This document shows, piece after piece, positions 1-9,440 of a stretch of DNA of 64,000 bases. Position 1 is the first letter of the stretch. Every line of letters begins with the position of its first letter. The DNA comes from Vibrio atypicus (GTDB lineage: Bacteria > Pseudomonadota > Gammaproteobacteria > Enterobacterales > Vibrionaceae), in NCBI RefSeq assembly GCF_009811315.1, contig NZ_BLID01000004.1:124001-188000 (forward strand), written 5' to 3'. The translations under genes were made by a program, and so were the position numbers. Below the pieces are notes generated by a model, which saw only the letters and a program-made list of their open reading frames with translations, was not told where the DNA came from and made no database searches.

Positions 1-264
1 AACGATTGCAATACTATCTCCGATGCCTATAGCAGATCTTGTCTGAAATCAATTTTTCCATTTTTGGTGTCGTCGCTTTCGTTAAAAAAAATCACGTCAA
101 AAACGTCAATAACGTAAGACAAAGTTCACACCTCTTCTTTCTAGTAAAGGTAATAACATTCAAACTAAACAAAAAAGAAGATAATTAACAATGAGTTATG
201 AATTCTGTCGTTTTTCTTATGTAATACTGGCGTTAATTTTATAAGTAAAATAAGCTCACTCAAT
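1..264. other. AT-rich non-coding stretch before tfoR
   Basis: No frame with a ribosome site and no RNA gene are apparent. A 17-codon ATG frame at 191 is too short to support. The stretch probably holds the TfoS-controlled tfoR regulatory region, but no clear AraC-type repeat was found. Confidence 0.4.
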
Positions 265-270
265 TATAGT
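265..270 (+). promoter_or_regulatory. Possible -10 box of the tfoR-like RNA
   Basis: TATAGT matches a sigma70 -10 hexamer and would start a transcript near position 277, about 125 bases before the strong terminator at 364-403. No good -35 hexamer is seen at the usual distance, which would fit a promoter that needs an activator. TfoS is the known activator of tfoR in V. cholerae. The start site is inferred. Confidence 0.35.
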
Positions 271-274
271 TATT

Positions 275-403
275 CACGTCGACAGGGAACTCCCTAAGAC
301 ATTGAATTCCAGAGGTGGCGCATCAGCGTCACTCCGGCAGCAAGCGAAGGTGTCATTGGCACCCGTGGTATAGTCCCCCCGGCTATACCACGATATTTTT
401 TTT
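275..403 (+). ncRNA. tfoR: Candidate TfoR small RNA (chitin-induced competence sRNA)
   Basis: This is a non-coding stretch of about 100-130 bases ending in a strong intrinsic terminator (10-bp stem at 364-373/383-392, then a T-run at 396-403), with no plausible ORF. It lies just past the 3' end of the gene called here tfoS. In V. cholerae the 102-nt TfoR RNA is encoded close to tfoS (VC2080) and is switched on by TfoS in response to chitin oligosaccharides. It then base-pairs with the tfoX leader to allow translation of the competence regulator TfoX. The identification rests on position, size and terminator, not on a remembered sequence match. The 5' end is uncertain: a 102-nt product would start near 302. 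Confidence 0.6.
364..403 (+). terminator. Intrinsic terminator of the tfoR-like RNA
   Basis: A perfect 10-bp inverted repeat, CGTGGTATAG with CTATACCACG, has a C-rich 9-base loop and is followed by ATATTTTTTTTC. The T-run lies only on the + side, so it ends + strand transcription. Confidence 0.85.
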
Positions 404-550
404 CTTATCTCCCTTAAATCGTTCCTAACTCCTTTTGAATACCACTCTCAGTTCAACTTAGCCAAGCACTCTATTTATCTCTATCACTTCACTTCTACTC
501 ATAGCTAAAGCTGCTTATGATTGAAGCTAGTCTCACGCTTTCTGACAAAC

Positions 551-577
551 AAAAAATGCGCCAACTAGTGACGCATC
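551..577 (-). terminator. Probable terminator of tfoS
   Basis: On the minus strand a short stem (GATGCG... CGCAT) is followed by TTTTTTG, about 50 bases past the tfoS stop. The stem is only 5-7 bp, so this is a moderate call. Confidence 0.5.
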
Positions 578-623
578 TTAAATAGAATCCATTTTTCAGC
601 GAGCTACGATTTAACCCGACTCG

Positions 624-3600
624 TTAGCTTTCATGCTCTTCCACAAACTGGCTAGGAGGTACCCCAAAACGATGCTTAAATCGTTGGCTAAAGTAAGAGG
701 GATCATTGAAACCACACTCAAATGCCACATCCGACACTTTCTCTCCGGCCAATAATCGGCGACATGCATTATCTAATCGCACCTCTGTTAAGTACTCCGT
801 AAAGGTTTTCTCGATTGAACTCTTTACTCTTCTCTGTAAGCTACGCTCCGATACAAATAGCTTCTTAGCCGCAGTCGATGTACCAAATTCTGGATCGGAG
901 TAGTTTTCTTCAACCAACCCTTTTACTTTATCTAACCAAGGATCTTCAACGACATCAGCTAAGCACTCATCAGCAGGAGAAACATCTATGATCGACTCTT
1001 CATCAAATGAGTCACTACCCTGCCACAGCATTTCAAAGAGATTTCGCTCTTCAGATGTATGTATCTTCGTTGTCCCGCCACTTAGCTCTACCAGAGTCGA
1101 AATAGTCTGAAGCACCGAAGAGTGGTTATAGCCATCTAGCCCATCCCCTTGATCCATGACCGACAAGATCACTTGATCATCGTCATTTCGAATAGAGAAA
1201 ACCACCGTTTGATTTCGATAACAACGCTTAGTAATACTATCAAGAAGTAAATTGAGTAATTCATCCAGATTAAAAGTTGTTAAGCTGACATAGCTTTCTT
1301 GCTCACTTTCTTGGACAAAATCGACATGAATACCTGCTTTATGTAACTCCTCTTCCCAGCCATTTAATACTGACTGTAAAATCAGGTTAAGATTATAAAC
1401 AGGTCGTGCTTCTCCATCTGTGGTACGCACATGTAGCAATAGATCTAACTCTTCAGACAGATAGCGACGCATCTTCTGACTAGATGCATTCTGCTCACAC
1501 AATTGCGAGACAGCTAAACCATTTAATCGTTCTTTCATCGCTTCAATGGATTGATTAACAATCAAACGTCGAATATGTAGCTGCTTTCTGAGTTGCTGAT
1601 TATTGCTAAGCAGGATTCGACTTTGGTGACGCAATTGGTTCGTTTTTAATGCGACTTGAGCCTTCAATTGTCGGTTAACCTTAGTCATTATTCTTGAGCG
1701 CCAATAGACTACAGACGCGATAACCAGTACGAGTAACACCAGGTAGGTCAACAATGCATAAGTTGTCATAAACCATGGTTTAGCTACACGAAAAACGAAC
1801 TGACTGCTTTGACCTCGTTCACTCTCGTTTAGTACAGCACGCACTTCAAAATGATATTCCCCTGGCATCAAGTGCTCAATATTTAGGGTATAACCATCAA
1901 GAAGTTGCCACTCGTCGTTGTTCAATCGGTATTCTAGATTGACCTTATTCACCTGTGGCAACACACCAAATTGAAATGAGATCGACTCGCCATAATCCAG
2001 TTCTACGCCCTCATCTGTAAGATCCCCCAAAGAGCGCAAGTCTTGATTTACTTTCACCTGTCCGATAATCACCTTAATGTCAGGTAAACGGCTAACCACT
2101 AACTCGTGAGTATTGACTTTAATTAAGCTTGAATTAGCCCCAAGCAAAAGTGTTCGCTCACTATCGGTACTATAACTACATAACCCAGGGGAAAACTCAT
2201 TGCTTATAAGACCAAAAGGTTCGCCGTAGTGCTTAAGGAGTTGGCCTTTAGTCGAGTAACGAGAAAGGCCCGATGAAGACGTCAGCCAAATACCATCTTG
2301 GTTTTTAATCAGACACTTAGGTGTGATATGGCCATCAAGTAAGGGGATCGGTTTTACGTGGCCACTAAAAAGATCAAATTGATACAAGCCGTAACGACTA
2401 GCAACCCAGATTTCACTTTCGGTTGCTTGAACAATGTTAATCACGAGACCAAAAGGCACGCTTTCTCCAATAAAATGTACCTGGCCATCTCGCATTACAT
2501 AGACACCGTGTTCGGTCCCCAATACCAAATGCCCTTGAGAGGTGACGATCATTTGTGTCAGTTGCGCTGGTAGATATTTTTCTATCATCCATTCAGCGCC
2601 ATATTGCGTGAGTTTTTTAGACGTTAAATGGTAGCTCCAGAGTCGAGAATCACTCGCCCCCCAAATCACGCCATGCTGGTCTAGCTCGATAAAACGAATA
2701 GGATCTGATTTTAAGAACAACGGTAGCTTATCATCAGCAATGATCTCACCTGTCACCGCATTGATACACTTAATGCCTTCATCAGTAGCAAGCCAAACGA
2801 CACCATCTCGCTCAACCAAATCATAGACTGTGCCTCGATAAACTAAATTTCGGGTACTGACTTTAGTTAAGCTGATACTGTAAAGCCCGGAGTCGCCAAT
2901 AACCCAATACCCTTCACTATGTTGCATGCGCGTAAAGAATCCGGATTTGTTAACATTGGTATCCGATGCGAGCAGCCGCTCTGAGAATCGTTGAAACTTA
3001 TGCGAAAATAGAGAGAAATACCTAACCCCTCTATCGGTTGCAATCCAAATGCCGCCGGAATGGTCATTTAAAAGAGAATATATTTTACTTTGGCTGATCA
3101 CGTTATCGTTCAAACCGGAAGAGGTAAGACGCTTCGTTTCTCCGGTTAAAAATGAGTACACAATCAACCCTTTCTCGGTACCAATCCAGTACTCTTGGCT
3201 CGTTTCAGTAATACTTAAAACATGAGAGCCCCGAATTTTCTTCAGAGGTTTTTGAGGATTTTGGATATCAAAAATCAATGCGCCTCGCAGAGAACCGATG
3301 ATGAGTTCGCGGCGCTTATCCGAAAAGTAGAGTTTCTCTACATAGTTCTTTCCTGAGCTAGTCACATGCTCAAAGTTTTTCTTATTAGATAAATAAACCC
3401 CAGCGTTCGTCGCTAAAACCCACTTAGAAAAAATATATTTGGCGTCATTTATCTGTATCGAAGAAGATTGGCTGAATTGATAGAGTGAAAGCAGAGAAAA
3501 AGTATTGAAATCTCCACTATCAATATCATATGTATAAAAACTGGTGTCATCTGCTAGCCAAATAAAACGCTTAGATGCACCAATTCGTTTAATTTCCGTA

Positions 3601-3950
3601 CCTGGTTTAAGACTGAATATCAGTTCCCGTTCTTCATTGGGTACAGTTCGGTAAATCTCATTCTGAAAAAAAGACCAAAATGCATTATCAAGAAACGCAA
3701 CCTGATCAACATCATGCTCGAGTGCAGATCCTGTTGTCGGCATGATGTCTTGTCCGTCAAAAAAGAGTATTTGATTGCGAACATCTTGAAGCCAAACGCC
3801 ACCACCATCAGCCAGAAACAATTGTTTGGCAGCAAAAACTTTACCCTGAGCTTGGGTAGGCAATGGATAAAAAACTGTAGATGTTGGCTCTGCAGCCTTC
3901 GCTACACTCGCAATACATAAAGAAATGACTATCCAAAAGGCTCTTATCAC
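624..3950 (-). CDS. tfoS: TfoS-like membrane-bound chitin-responsive AraC-family regulator
   Basis: One-protein sensor and transcription factor. Counting from the longer TTG frame at 3971 (1115 aa): signal peptide 1-26, periplasmic beta-propeller with Reg_prop-type repeats about 40-630, Y_Y_Y domain about 655-728, membrane helix 735-757, coiled linker, a degenerate histidine-kinase-like ATPase region about 890-985 (only a DQGDG box is recognisable), and an AraC-type double HTH about 1012-1110. There is no phosphoacceptor-His motif and no receiver domain. I prefer GTG at 3950 (1108 aa) because AGGGA lies 8 bases upstream and the signal peptide is then compact. The architecture and the place beside znuA match V. 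cholerae TfoS (VC2080), which senses chitin oligosaccharides and directly activates tfoR, leading to TfoX and natural competence. Function is by homology; the ligand cannot be read from sequence. Confidence 0.82.
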   Translation of the reverse strand: MIRAFWIVISLCIASVAKAAEPTSTVFYPLPTQAQGKVFAAKQLFLADGGGVWLQDVRNQILFFDGQDIMPTTGSALEHDVDQVAFLDNAFWSFFQNEIYRTVPNEERELIFSLKPGTEIKRIGASKRFIWLADDTSFYTYDIDSGDFNTFSLLSLYQFSQSSSIQINDAKYIFSKWVLATNAGVYLSNKKNFEHVTSSGKNYVEKLYFSDKRRELIIGSLRGALIFDIQNPQKPLKKIRGSHVLSITETSQEYWIGTEKGLIVYSFLTGETKRLTSSGLNDNVISQSKIYSLLNDHSGGIWIATDRGVRYFSLFSHKFQRFSERLLASDTNVNKSGFFTRMQHSEGYWVIGDSGLYSISLTKVSTRNLVYRGTVYDLVERDGVVWLATDEGIKCINAVTGEIIADDKLPLFLKSDPIRFIELDQHGVIWGASDSRLWSYHLTSKKLTQYGAEWMIEKYLPAQLTQMIVTSQGHLVLGTEHGVYVMRDGQVHFIGESVPFGLVINIVQATESEIWVASRYGLYQFDLFSGHVKPIPLLDGHITPKCLIKNQDGIWLTSSSGLSRYSTKGQLLKHYGEPFGLISNEFSPGLCSYSTDSERTLLLGANSSLIKVNTHELVVSRLPDIKVIIGQVKVNQDLRSLGDLTDEGVELDYGESISFQFGVLPQVNKVNLEYRLNNDEWQLLDGYTLNIEHLMPGEYHFEVRAVLNESERGQSSQFVFRVAKPWFMTTYALLTYLVLLVLVIASVVYWRSRIMTKVNRQLKAQVALKTNQLRHQSRILLSNNQQLRKQLHIRRLIVNQSIEAMKERLNGLAVSQLCEQNASSQKMRRYLSEELDLLLHVRTTDGEARPVYNLNLILQSVLNGWEEELHKAGIHVDFVQESEQESYVSLTTFNLDELLNLLLDSITKRCYRNQTVVFSIRNDDDQVILSVMDQGDGLDGYNHSSVLQTISTLVELSGGTTKIHTSEERNLFEMLWQGSDSFDEESIIDVSPADECLADVVEDPWLDKVKGLVEENYSDPEFGTSTAAKKLFVSERSLQRRVKSSIEKTFTEYLTEVRLDNACRRLLAGEKVSDVAFECGFNDPSYFSQRFKHRFGVPPSQFVEEHES

Positions 3951-4144
3951 CAAATATGTCCCTAACAGCAAACTAATTAATTATTACAATGCCTTAGCTT
4001 CCTGAGCGTTCAAGTGCCAAGTATCTATTATTTTGTAAAGATAATTATCTTAGAATATGGAGATTTAGCAAGCCAGTCTGAGACATTACGCTGACTTTTG
4101 TAGCGAATTCGCCAGTCGTTACGTGAATGTTGTGTAAAGGTGTT

Positions 4145-4170
4145 GAAAAAGGGAGCATTCGCTCCCTTTT
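4145..4170 (-). terminator. Terminator of znuA
   Basis: GGGAGC/GCTCCC stem with a 4-base loop. On the minus strand it is followed by TTTTTC, directly after the znuA stop at 4183. Confidence 0.75.
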
Positions 4171-4182
4171 ATACGTTAGCTA

Positions 4183-5058
4183 TTAATCTTTTAAGCAAGA
4201 TTCATAACTATCCGCAAGTTGCTGACGAAACAGAAAATAGGAACCAGGCTCAACCGTTATTTCAGTTCCCAATGGATCGAGCACACCAACTTTCGCGCTA
4301 CTACCACGTACAACCGATTCAACAACGGCAGGTGTAAACTGAGGCTCAGAAAAAACGCATTTAGCCTTCTTGCTAGCAAGCGCCTTACGAATCTTAATCA
4401 AAGTTTTAGCACCAGGCTTACGATCTGGACTTACCGTAAAGTGACCTAAATGATTGAGATCGAAATCACTTTCAAAATAGCCATAAGCATCGTGAAAGAC
4501 GTAGTAGCCCTTATCTTTAATTGGTTCTAATTGCTGACTTAGAGACTCTTGCTGCTCTGCGAATTTAAGAAGAAATGCCGCTAAATTCTTTTGATAATCT
4601 TGAGTATGCTCTGGATCGATTTTGACCAACTTATTAGTGATCGCTTCGGCGACTTGCTGAGTCGTTTTGTAGCCCAACCAAAAATGCGGATCGTGACTAC
4701 CATGATCGTGACCATGATGATCTTCGTGACTGCCCGAATACTCTCGTAGTTCCAATCCTTCAATATGACTCAACGTAAGTACGTTTGATTGATCTCGTAA
4801 GATTTTACTTAAAAATGGCTCAAGATCAGGACCGAACCAGACAACCAGATTTGCATTGCGAATTCTCTTCACATCCGACGGTTTTAACGCGTAATCATGA
4901 GGAGATGCATTTGACGCTAACAGTACATCGGGTTCTGATACACCTTGAGTTAATTCAGTGGTGATCAGCTGAATTGGTTTAATACTGGTCAATACGCTAC
5001 TGGCGTGAACAGACATCGTAGCAGCCGCTGCCACAATAAGAGTGATAATTCGTTTCAT
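4183..5058 (-). CDS. znuA: Zinc ABC transporter substrate-binding protein ZnuA
   Basis: 291 aa, a normal ZnuA length. It is the periplasmic receptor that binds Zn2+ and delivers it to ZnuB/ZnuC. The sequence shows an N-terminal signal peptide (about residues 1-19, ending SVHA), the cluster A-I fold of metal-binding proteins, and a His/Asp-rich loop around residues 112-127 (EDHHGHDHGSHDPHFW), typical of zinc rather than manganese receptors. Further metal-site histidines occur around residue 190 and in HLGHF. It is divergent from znuCB, with a Zur-like operator in the shared 77-base gap, so induction under zinc limitation is expected. ATG start at 5058. Confidence 0.95.
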   Translation of the reverse strand: MKRIITLIVAAAATMSVHASSVLTSIKPIQLITTELTQGVSEPDVLLASNASPHDYALKPSDVKRIRNANLVVWFGPDLEPFLSKILRDQSNVLTLSHIEGLELREYSGSHEDHHGHDHGSHDPHFWLGYKTTQQVAEAITNKLVKIDPEHTQDYQKNLAAFLLKFAEQQESLSQQLEPIKDKGYYVFHDAYGYFESDFDLNHLGHFTVSPDRKPGAKTLIKIRKALASKKAKCVFSEPQFTPAVVESVVRGSSAKVGVLDPLGTEITVEPGSYFLFRQQLADSYESCLKD

Positions 5059-5090
5059 AAAGGAATAGCTATCTAGTCTAACAAGTGGTT

Positions 5091-5113
5091 AAATGTTACA
5101 TTATAACATTAAG
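5091..5113. promoter_or_regulatory. Zur box between znuA and znuCB
   Basis: AAATGTTACATTATAACATT is a near-perfect palindrome that matches the gammaproteobacterial Zur operator pattern (AAATGTTATANTATAACATTT). It sits midway between the divergent zinc-uptake genes, where Zn-bound Zur would repress both. Confidence 0.8.
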
Positions 5114-5135
5114 CAATTGCAAATGAGTGCTATTC

Positions 5136-5921
5136 ATGTCGACATTGGTCGAGCTCACTGATATCTGCGTTCAATTTGACGAACGTAAAGTATTAGACAG
5201 AGTCTCCTTACAACTTAAACGTGGTGAGATCACCACCCTTATTGGCCCAAATGGGGCGGGTAAGTCAACTTTAGTTAAGGTTTTGCTTGGCTTACAAAAA
5301 AGTTTCTCGGGAAAAGTAAGCCGAACTAAAAACCTGAAAATAGGTTATGTTCCGCAAAGACTAAAACTTAATGATTCTTTGCCATTGAATGTCGATCGTT
5401 TTTTACGTCTATCAGACAGCTATAGCCAACAAGAAATTGCTGAAGCATTAAAACTTGTCGGTGCAGAACACTTGCAACTCGCCAATATGCATTCACTCTC
5501 CGGTGGAGAAAACCAGCGGGTACTATTAGCAAGAGCACTACTGAAACGCCCTGATCTATTGGTTCTGGATGAGCCAGCTCAAGGTGTTGATGTGCAAGGG
5601 CAAATCGATCTCTATGACTTAATTGATACGATTCGTCACCGCTTCAACTGTGCGGTATTTATGGTGTCTCACGACCTACACCTGGTCATGGCAAAAACCG
5701 ACGATGTGATTTGCTTGCACCACCATATTTGTTGTTCAGGTTCGCCAGCAAGCATTAGCCAACATCCGAGCTATATTGCTTTGTTTGGTCACGGTCATCA
5801 GGAAGCGCTGGCTCTGTATAATCACCAACATACTCATCACCATCATGATTTATCAGGTCAACCTGTCTCTGGTGATGCATCTAGCTGCTCTCATCATTCT
5901 CATGGGCATCATCATGATTGA
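5136..5921 (+). CDS. znuC: Zinc ABC transporter ATPase ZnuC
   Basis: ATPase subunit of the zinc importer. Visible are Walker A (GPNGAGKST) near residue 37, the ABC signature LSGGENQR near 130, Walker B ([10 protein letters not shown]), and the H-loop histidine in MVSHDLH. The C-terminus is very His-rich (repeated HHH and HSHGHHH), a common trait of ZnuC that may buffer zinc. The open frame extends to GTG 5127, but ATG 5136 (MSTLVEL, 261 aa) matches the family start; neither has a strong Shine-Dalgarno sequence. It overlaps znuB by 8 bases, so the two are translationally coupled. Zur control is likely. Confidence 0.94.
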   Translation: MSTLVELTDICVQFDERKVLDRVSLQLKRGEITTLIGPNGAGKSTLVKVLLGLQKSFSGKVSRTKNLKIGYVPQRLKLNDSLPLNVDRFLRLSDSYSQQEIAEALKLVGAEHLQLANMHSLSGGENQRVLLARALLKRPDLLVLDEPAQGVDVQGQIDLYDLIDTIRHRFNCAVFMVSHDLHLVMAKTDDVICLHHHICCSGSPASISQHPSYIALFGHGHQEALALYNHQHTHHHHDLSGQPVSGDASSCSHHSHGHHHD

Positions 5922-6699
5922 GTTTCTGTTACCTTCAATTTTAGCGGGCTTAGGCATTGCCCTCATTTCTGGTCCACTCGGCTCATTTGTTGTTTGGCGC
6001 AAGATGGCCTATTTTGGCGATACACTAGCCCATGCATCCTTGATGGGTATCGCTCTAGGCTTTTTGCTTGATGTAAATCTTTATCTAGCGCTAGTCGTTT
6101 GCTGCATGGCATTGGCAATTATCCTTGTGACACTTCAAAAACAGCAGCAAGTAGCTACAGATACCCTTTTAGGTATTCTGGCGCATAGTGCTTTATCTCT
6201 GGGTCTCGTTGCTGTCAGCTTCCTTGATGATGTGCGAATTGATTTAATGAGCTACTTGTTCGGGGATCTGCTCGCAGTTTCTCCCACAGATCTGGTTTAT
6301 ATCTACGCCGGTGCCGCCGTGGTTTCGGTTATTTTGGCCTTCTTTTGGCGTTCTCTACTTGCGACCACAGTCAGCGAAGATCTCGCAGCCGTCGATGGTC
6401 ACAATGTCGACTTAATGCGCTTGCTACTGATGTTAATGGTCGGCTTAGTGATTGCGATCGGCATGAAGTTTGTTGGGGCACTGATCATGACATCCTTGCT
6501 TATTATTCCGGCCGCAACCGCCCGTCGCTTCGCCAATACGCCGGAAAAAATGGCAGGAATCGCCTCCCTAATCGGTGCATTAGCTGTATTGCTCGGACTT
6601 AGCTTATCTTGGCACTTTGATACACCTGCAGGTCCATCTGTGGTTATCAGTGCGGCCGCAATGTTTATGCTCTCACAAGCCGTCAGTCGCCAAAACTAA
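5914..6699 (+). CDS. znuB: Zinc ABC transporter permease ZnuB
   Basis: 261-aa integral membrane permease of the ABC-3 family, with about 7-8 hydrophobic helices. It starts at ATG 5914 (MIEFLLPS), inside the end of znuC. The same frame is open further upstream, but that part is the frame-shifted image of the ZnuC His tail. Features include the [16 protein letters not shown] segment after the first helix, conserved in the family and likely part of the ATPase-coupling or transport region. It forms the membrane channel of ZnuABC. Confidence 0.94.
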   Translation: MIEFLLPSILAGLGIALISGPLGSFVVWRKMAYFGDTLAHASLMGIALGFLLDVNLYLALVVCCMALAIILVTLQKQQQVATDTLLGILAHSALSLGLVAVSFLDDVRIDLMSYLFGDLLAVSPTDLVYIYAGAAVVSVILAFFWRSLLATTVSEDLAAVDGHNVDLMRLLLMLMVGLVIAIGMKFVGALIMTSLLIIPAATARRFANTPEKMAGIASLIGALAVLLGLSLSWHFDTPAGPSVVISAAAMFMLSQAVSRQN

Positions 6700-6719
6700 A
6701 CAACAATAATCAAACATGA

Positions 6720-6756
6720 AAAAGGGTTGATACCTTATGGCATCAACCCTTTTTAT
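6720..6756. terminator. Bidirectional terminator between znuB and purF
   Basis: GGGTTGAT/ATCAACCC stem, flanked by AAAAA on the left and TTTTT on the right. It can stop znuCB from one side and cvpA-purF from the other. Confidence 0.85.
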
Positions 6757-6783
6757 ATACTATTCCATCGGGATTGCTAAAGT

Positions 6784-8298
6784 TTAAGCACCTTCGTTAT
6801 GCAATTCTAGATTCGCTAGCTCTTGCTGAATTTCACGTTGTACCTTAGCGTCATCACTACGAAGTGACTCCAAAAACTCTAGATATTTTTGATCGATATC
6901 GCCGGTTACGTACTCACCATTGAATACAGCAGTTTCAAACTTCGCAATATCGCGGTTACCTAAACCAACTGCATCAACAAGATCGTCCAATGTTTGGAAA
7001 ATCAGTTCGTCAGCACCGATTTGCTTACAGATTGCTTCGTTATCACGACCATGAGCGATCAACTCATTCGCACTTGGCATATCAATACCATATACGTTAG
7101 GGAAACGAATTTCTGGCGCTGCAGAAACCATAAAGACTTTCTTCGCTCCTGAGTCACGAGCCATCTCTATGATTTGCTCTGAGGTCGTACCGCGAACGAT
7201 AGAGTCATCCACAAGCAGGACGTTCTTGTCTTTAAACTCTGAGCGGATCGCATTTAGCTTACGACGCACTGATTTCTTACGCTGTTGTTGACCTGGCATG
7301 ATGAAGGTACGACCAACATAGCGGTTCTTAACAAAACCTTGACGGTAAGGCTTATCAATGGCTTGAGCAATTTGCAGCGCGATATCACATGATGTTTCTG
7401 GAATTGGAATGACCACATCGATATCAAGGTGTGCATACTCATCACGGATACGGTCACCAAGCTTTTTACCCATTTCAACACGAGCACTGTAAACCGAAAT
7501 TTTATCGATGAACGAGTCAGGACGAGCAAAGTAAACAAACTCAAAAATACACGGATTGAGTACTGGGTTATCGGCACACTGTTTCGTGTGTAGTTCACCA
7601 TCAAATGTCGCATAAATCGCTTCACCTGGTGCAACGTCACGAATGAAATCAAAACCAACGGCATCGAGTGCAACAGATTCTGACGCAACCATGTACTCTG
7701 TACGACCTTCTACTTCGCGTTTACCTAGGCATAGAGGGCGAATGCCATGTGGGTCGCGGAAAGCAATCATGCCGTGACCAATGATCATTGCGGTCACAGC
7801 GTAAGCACCACGAATTGCACGATGCACGTTTGTTACTGCTCGGAATACATCTTCAGCAGTCACATTGCCTTTCACCGTATCGATCTCATGTGCCAATACA
7901 TTAAGCAGCACTTCTGAGTCAGAGGTTGTATTTAGGTGGCGGCGATCTTTTTCAAACAACTTCTGACGGATGTCTGCCGCGTTTGTTAAGTTACCGTTGT
8001 GAGCGAGTGTAATACCGAATGGAGAGTTTACGTAGAAAGGTTGAGCTTCTGAAGCACTTGAGCTACCTGCTGTAGGGTAACGAACATGGCCAATTCCAAC
8101 GTCACCTTGCAGTCTTTGCATGTGCTTTGCTTCAAACACATCCTTCACTAAACCGTTCGCCTTACGCAGACGAAAACGATTGCTTTCTATGGTACAAATA
8201 CCCGCGGCATCTTGGCCACGATGCTGCAAGACCGTCAATGCATCATAGATAGACTGGTTTACAGGCGTTGTGCCCACGATTCCAACAATACCACACAT
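6784..8298 (-). CDS. purF: Amidophosphoribosyltransferase PurF
   Basis: 504 aa, standard length. First committed step of purine synthesis: PRPP plus glutamine gives 5-phosphoribosylamine. After removal of Met, Cys2 (MCGIVGIVG) is the N-terminal glutamine-amidotransferase nucleophile. The C-terminal phosphoribosyltransferase domain carries the PRPP loop ([14 protein letters not shown]) near residue 365. It is last in the accD-folC-dedD-cvpA-purF order, 35 bases after cvpA, as in enterobacteria. A PurR box lies before cvpA, so purine repression is expected. Confidence 0.97.
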   Translation of the reverse strand: MCGIVGIVGTTPVNQSIYDALTVLQHRGQDAAGICTIESNRFRLRKANGLVKDVFEAKHMQRLQGDVGIGHVRYPTAGSSSASEAQPFYVNSPFGITLAHNGNLTNAADIRQKLFEKDRRHLNTTSDSEVLLNVLAHEIDTVKGNVTAEDVFRAVTNVHRAIRGAYAVTAMIIGHGMIAFRDPHGIRPLCLGKREVEGRTEYMVASESVALDAVGFDFIRDVAPGEAIYATFDGELHTKQCADNPVLNPCIFEFVYFARPDSFIDKISVYSARVEMGKKLGDRIRDEYAHLDIDVVIPIPETSCDIALQIAQAIDKPYRQGFVKNRYVGRTFIMPGQQQRKKSVRRKLNAIRSEFKDKNVLLVDDSIVRGTTSEQIIEMARDSGAKKVFMVSAAPEIRFPNVYGIDMPSANELIAHGRDNEAICKQIGADELIFQTLDDLVDAVGLGNRDIAKFETAVFNGEYVTGDIDQKYLEFLESLRSDDAKVQREIQQELANLELHNEGA

Positions 8299-8333
8299 GT
8301 CCTAACCCTCGATTTTCGACAATGGCTGACGCG

Positions 8334-8825
8334 CTAGAGCGCGTCAGATAAGAAACTTGATGTTGCTTGTAAGTGTTCAAAAAACGGTGCAATGATGCGA
8401 CTGAACTCTGGCACCAATTGCGACCCTTTCCACCACTCTGAGTCTGGAAACGACGTAAACGCATCCATAAAAAATAGTGCAGCAGAAACAATCAACACAC
8501 CACGTAAACCGCCGAAGACGATCCCTAGTACTCTGTCCGTTCCCGATAAACCTGTTTTCTGCACTAATTGCCCAATGACGTAGTTAACCACGGCACCCAC
8601 AACTAAAGTAGCAATAAACAGGGCTGCTATCGCGGCGCCATTGCGAATCATTTCATCTTCGATATTGGTAAAGTACACCGCAAGTTTCGCGTAGTACTGA
8701 CTGGCGATGAAAAAAGCGCCAAACCAAATCACTAATGACAATGCTTCTTTAGCAAAACCACGAACTAAACTGATCAATGCCGATAGGCCGATCACACTCA
8801 AAATGACAATATCTAATGGATTCAT
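8334..8825 (-). CDS. cvpA: CvpA family inner-membrane protein
   Basis: 163 aa with four predicted membrane segments and the typical N-terminus MNPLDIVILSVIGLSALISL. CvpA is required for colicin V production in E. coli and has been linked to envelope stress and bile tolerance; its molecular role is unclear. It is co-transcribed with purF and preceded by a PurR operator. Start ATG at 8825. Confidence 0.93.
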   Translation of the reverse strand: MNPLDIVILSVIGLSALISLVRGFAKEALSLVIWFGAFFIASQYYAKLAVYFTNIEDEMIRNGAAIAALFIATLVVGAVVNYVIGQLVQKTGLSGTDRVLGIVFGGLRGVLIVSAALFFMDAFTSFPDSEWWKGSQLVPEFSRIIAPFFEHLQATSSFLSDAL

Positions 8826-8874
8826 TCTTTACTTACATCTTAAGTTGGCGCGCATTTTAACAGAAAAAACGCTG

Positions 8875-8890
8875 ACGCAAACGTTTTCTT
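8875..8890 (-). promoter_or_regulatory. PurR operator upstream of cvpA-purF
   Basis: ACGCAAACGTTTTCTT matches the PurR consensus ACGCAAACGTTTNCNT at every fixed position. It is about 50 bases upstream of cvpA and just overlaps the end of dedD. Repression of the cvpA-purF unit by purine-bound PurR is expected. Confidence 0.85.
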
Positions 8891-9440
8891 ATGGATTTAG
8901 TGGTTTAAATTTGAGCAATTGACCTTTGGAACCGGTAATTTTTTCCAGTTCTATAACTTGTCGCTCAAGTTTACTCTTGGAAACATCAGGACCAATAATT
9001 ACCCGAGTAAAACTCTTCTCTGGTTTTGTATGTGCTTGATAGCCACGCTTTTGCAAATCCTTAACCAGATTGTTGGCATTGTCGGCATTTTTCAACGCCA
9101 TCAACTGAATAATCCATGCGCTGTCTTGATATTCGTTACGTTCTGGAATTTCTTTAACCACAACGGGTAGAGAATCCTGCTCTGCGGCTTCTACTTGAGC
9201 AGTCGTAGCATCATCGATAACAACCTCAACTGGCGCTTCCGGCAAGCTGGCGCTGTCATCAACAGGGTCTAATACATCAAAGGTTTCCAAATCATCATCC
9301 AACTCTGGCTTAATTGGGATACTGGCAATCTCTTCTTTGTAATGTGTTTTCTTCCCGTCGAGGACATCTGGTAAGACAATGACCCCAATAGCGACCAAAA
9401 TGATGGTCCCTACTAATCGACTTTGAAATTTACTTGCCAT
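8889..9440 (-). CDS. dedD: DedD, SPOR-domain cell-division protein
   Basis: 183 aa. One membrane helix near the N-terminus (about residues 9-25), an acidic Pro/Glu/Asp/Val-rich periplasmic linker, and a C-terminal SPOR domain (about 105-180, beginning SAWIIQLMALKNADNANNLV). SPOR domains bind denuded septal peptidoglycan, and DedD helps constriction in E. coli. It directly abuts folC, as in other gammaproteobacteria. Confidence 0.9.
   Translation of the reverse strand: MASKFQSRLVGTIILVAIGVIVLPDVLDGKKTHYKEEIASIPIKPELDDDLETFDVLDPVDDSASLPEAPVEVVIDDATTAQVEAAEQDSLPVVVKEIPERNEYQDSAWIIQLMALKNADNANNLVKDLQKRGYQAHTKPEKSFTRVIIGPDVSKSKLERQVIELEKITGSKGQLLKFKPLNP

Noticed and set aside
5776..5913. N-terminal extension of ZnuB inside znuC
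   Set aside because: It is the shifted frame of the ZnuC His-rich tail; ATG 5914 gives the usual ZnuB start.
7254..7688. 144-codon frame inside purF
   Set aside because: Shadow of a strongly conserved enzyme gene.
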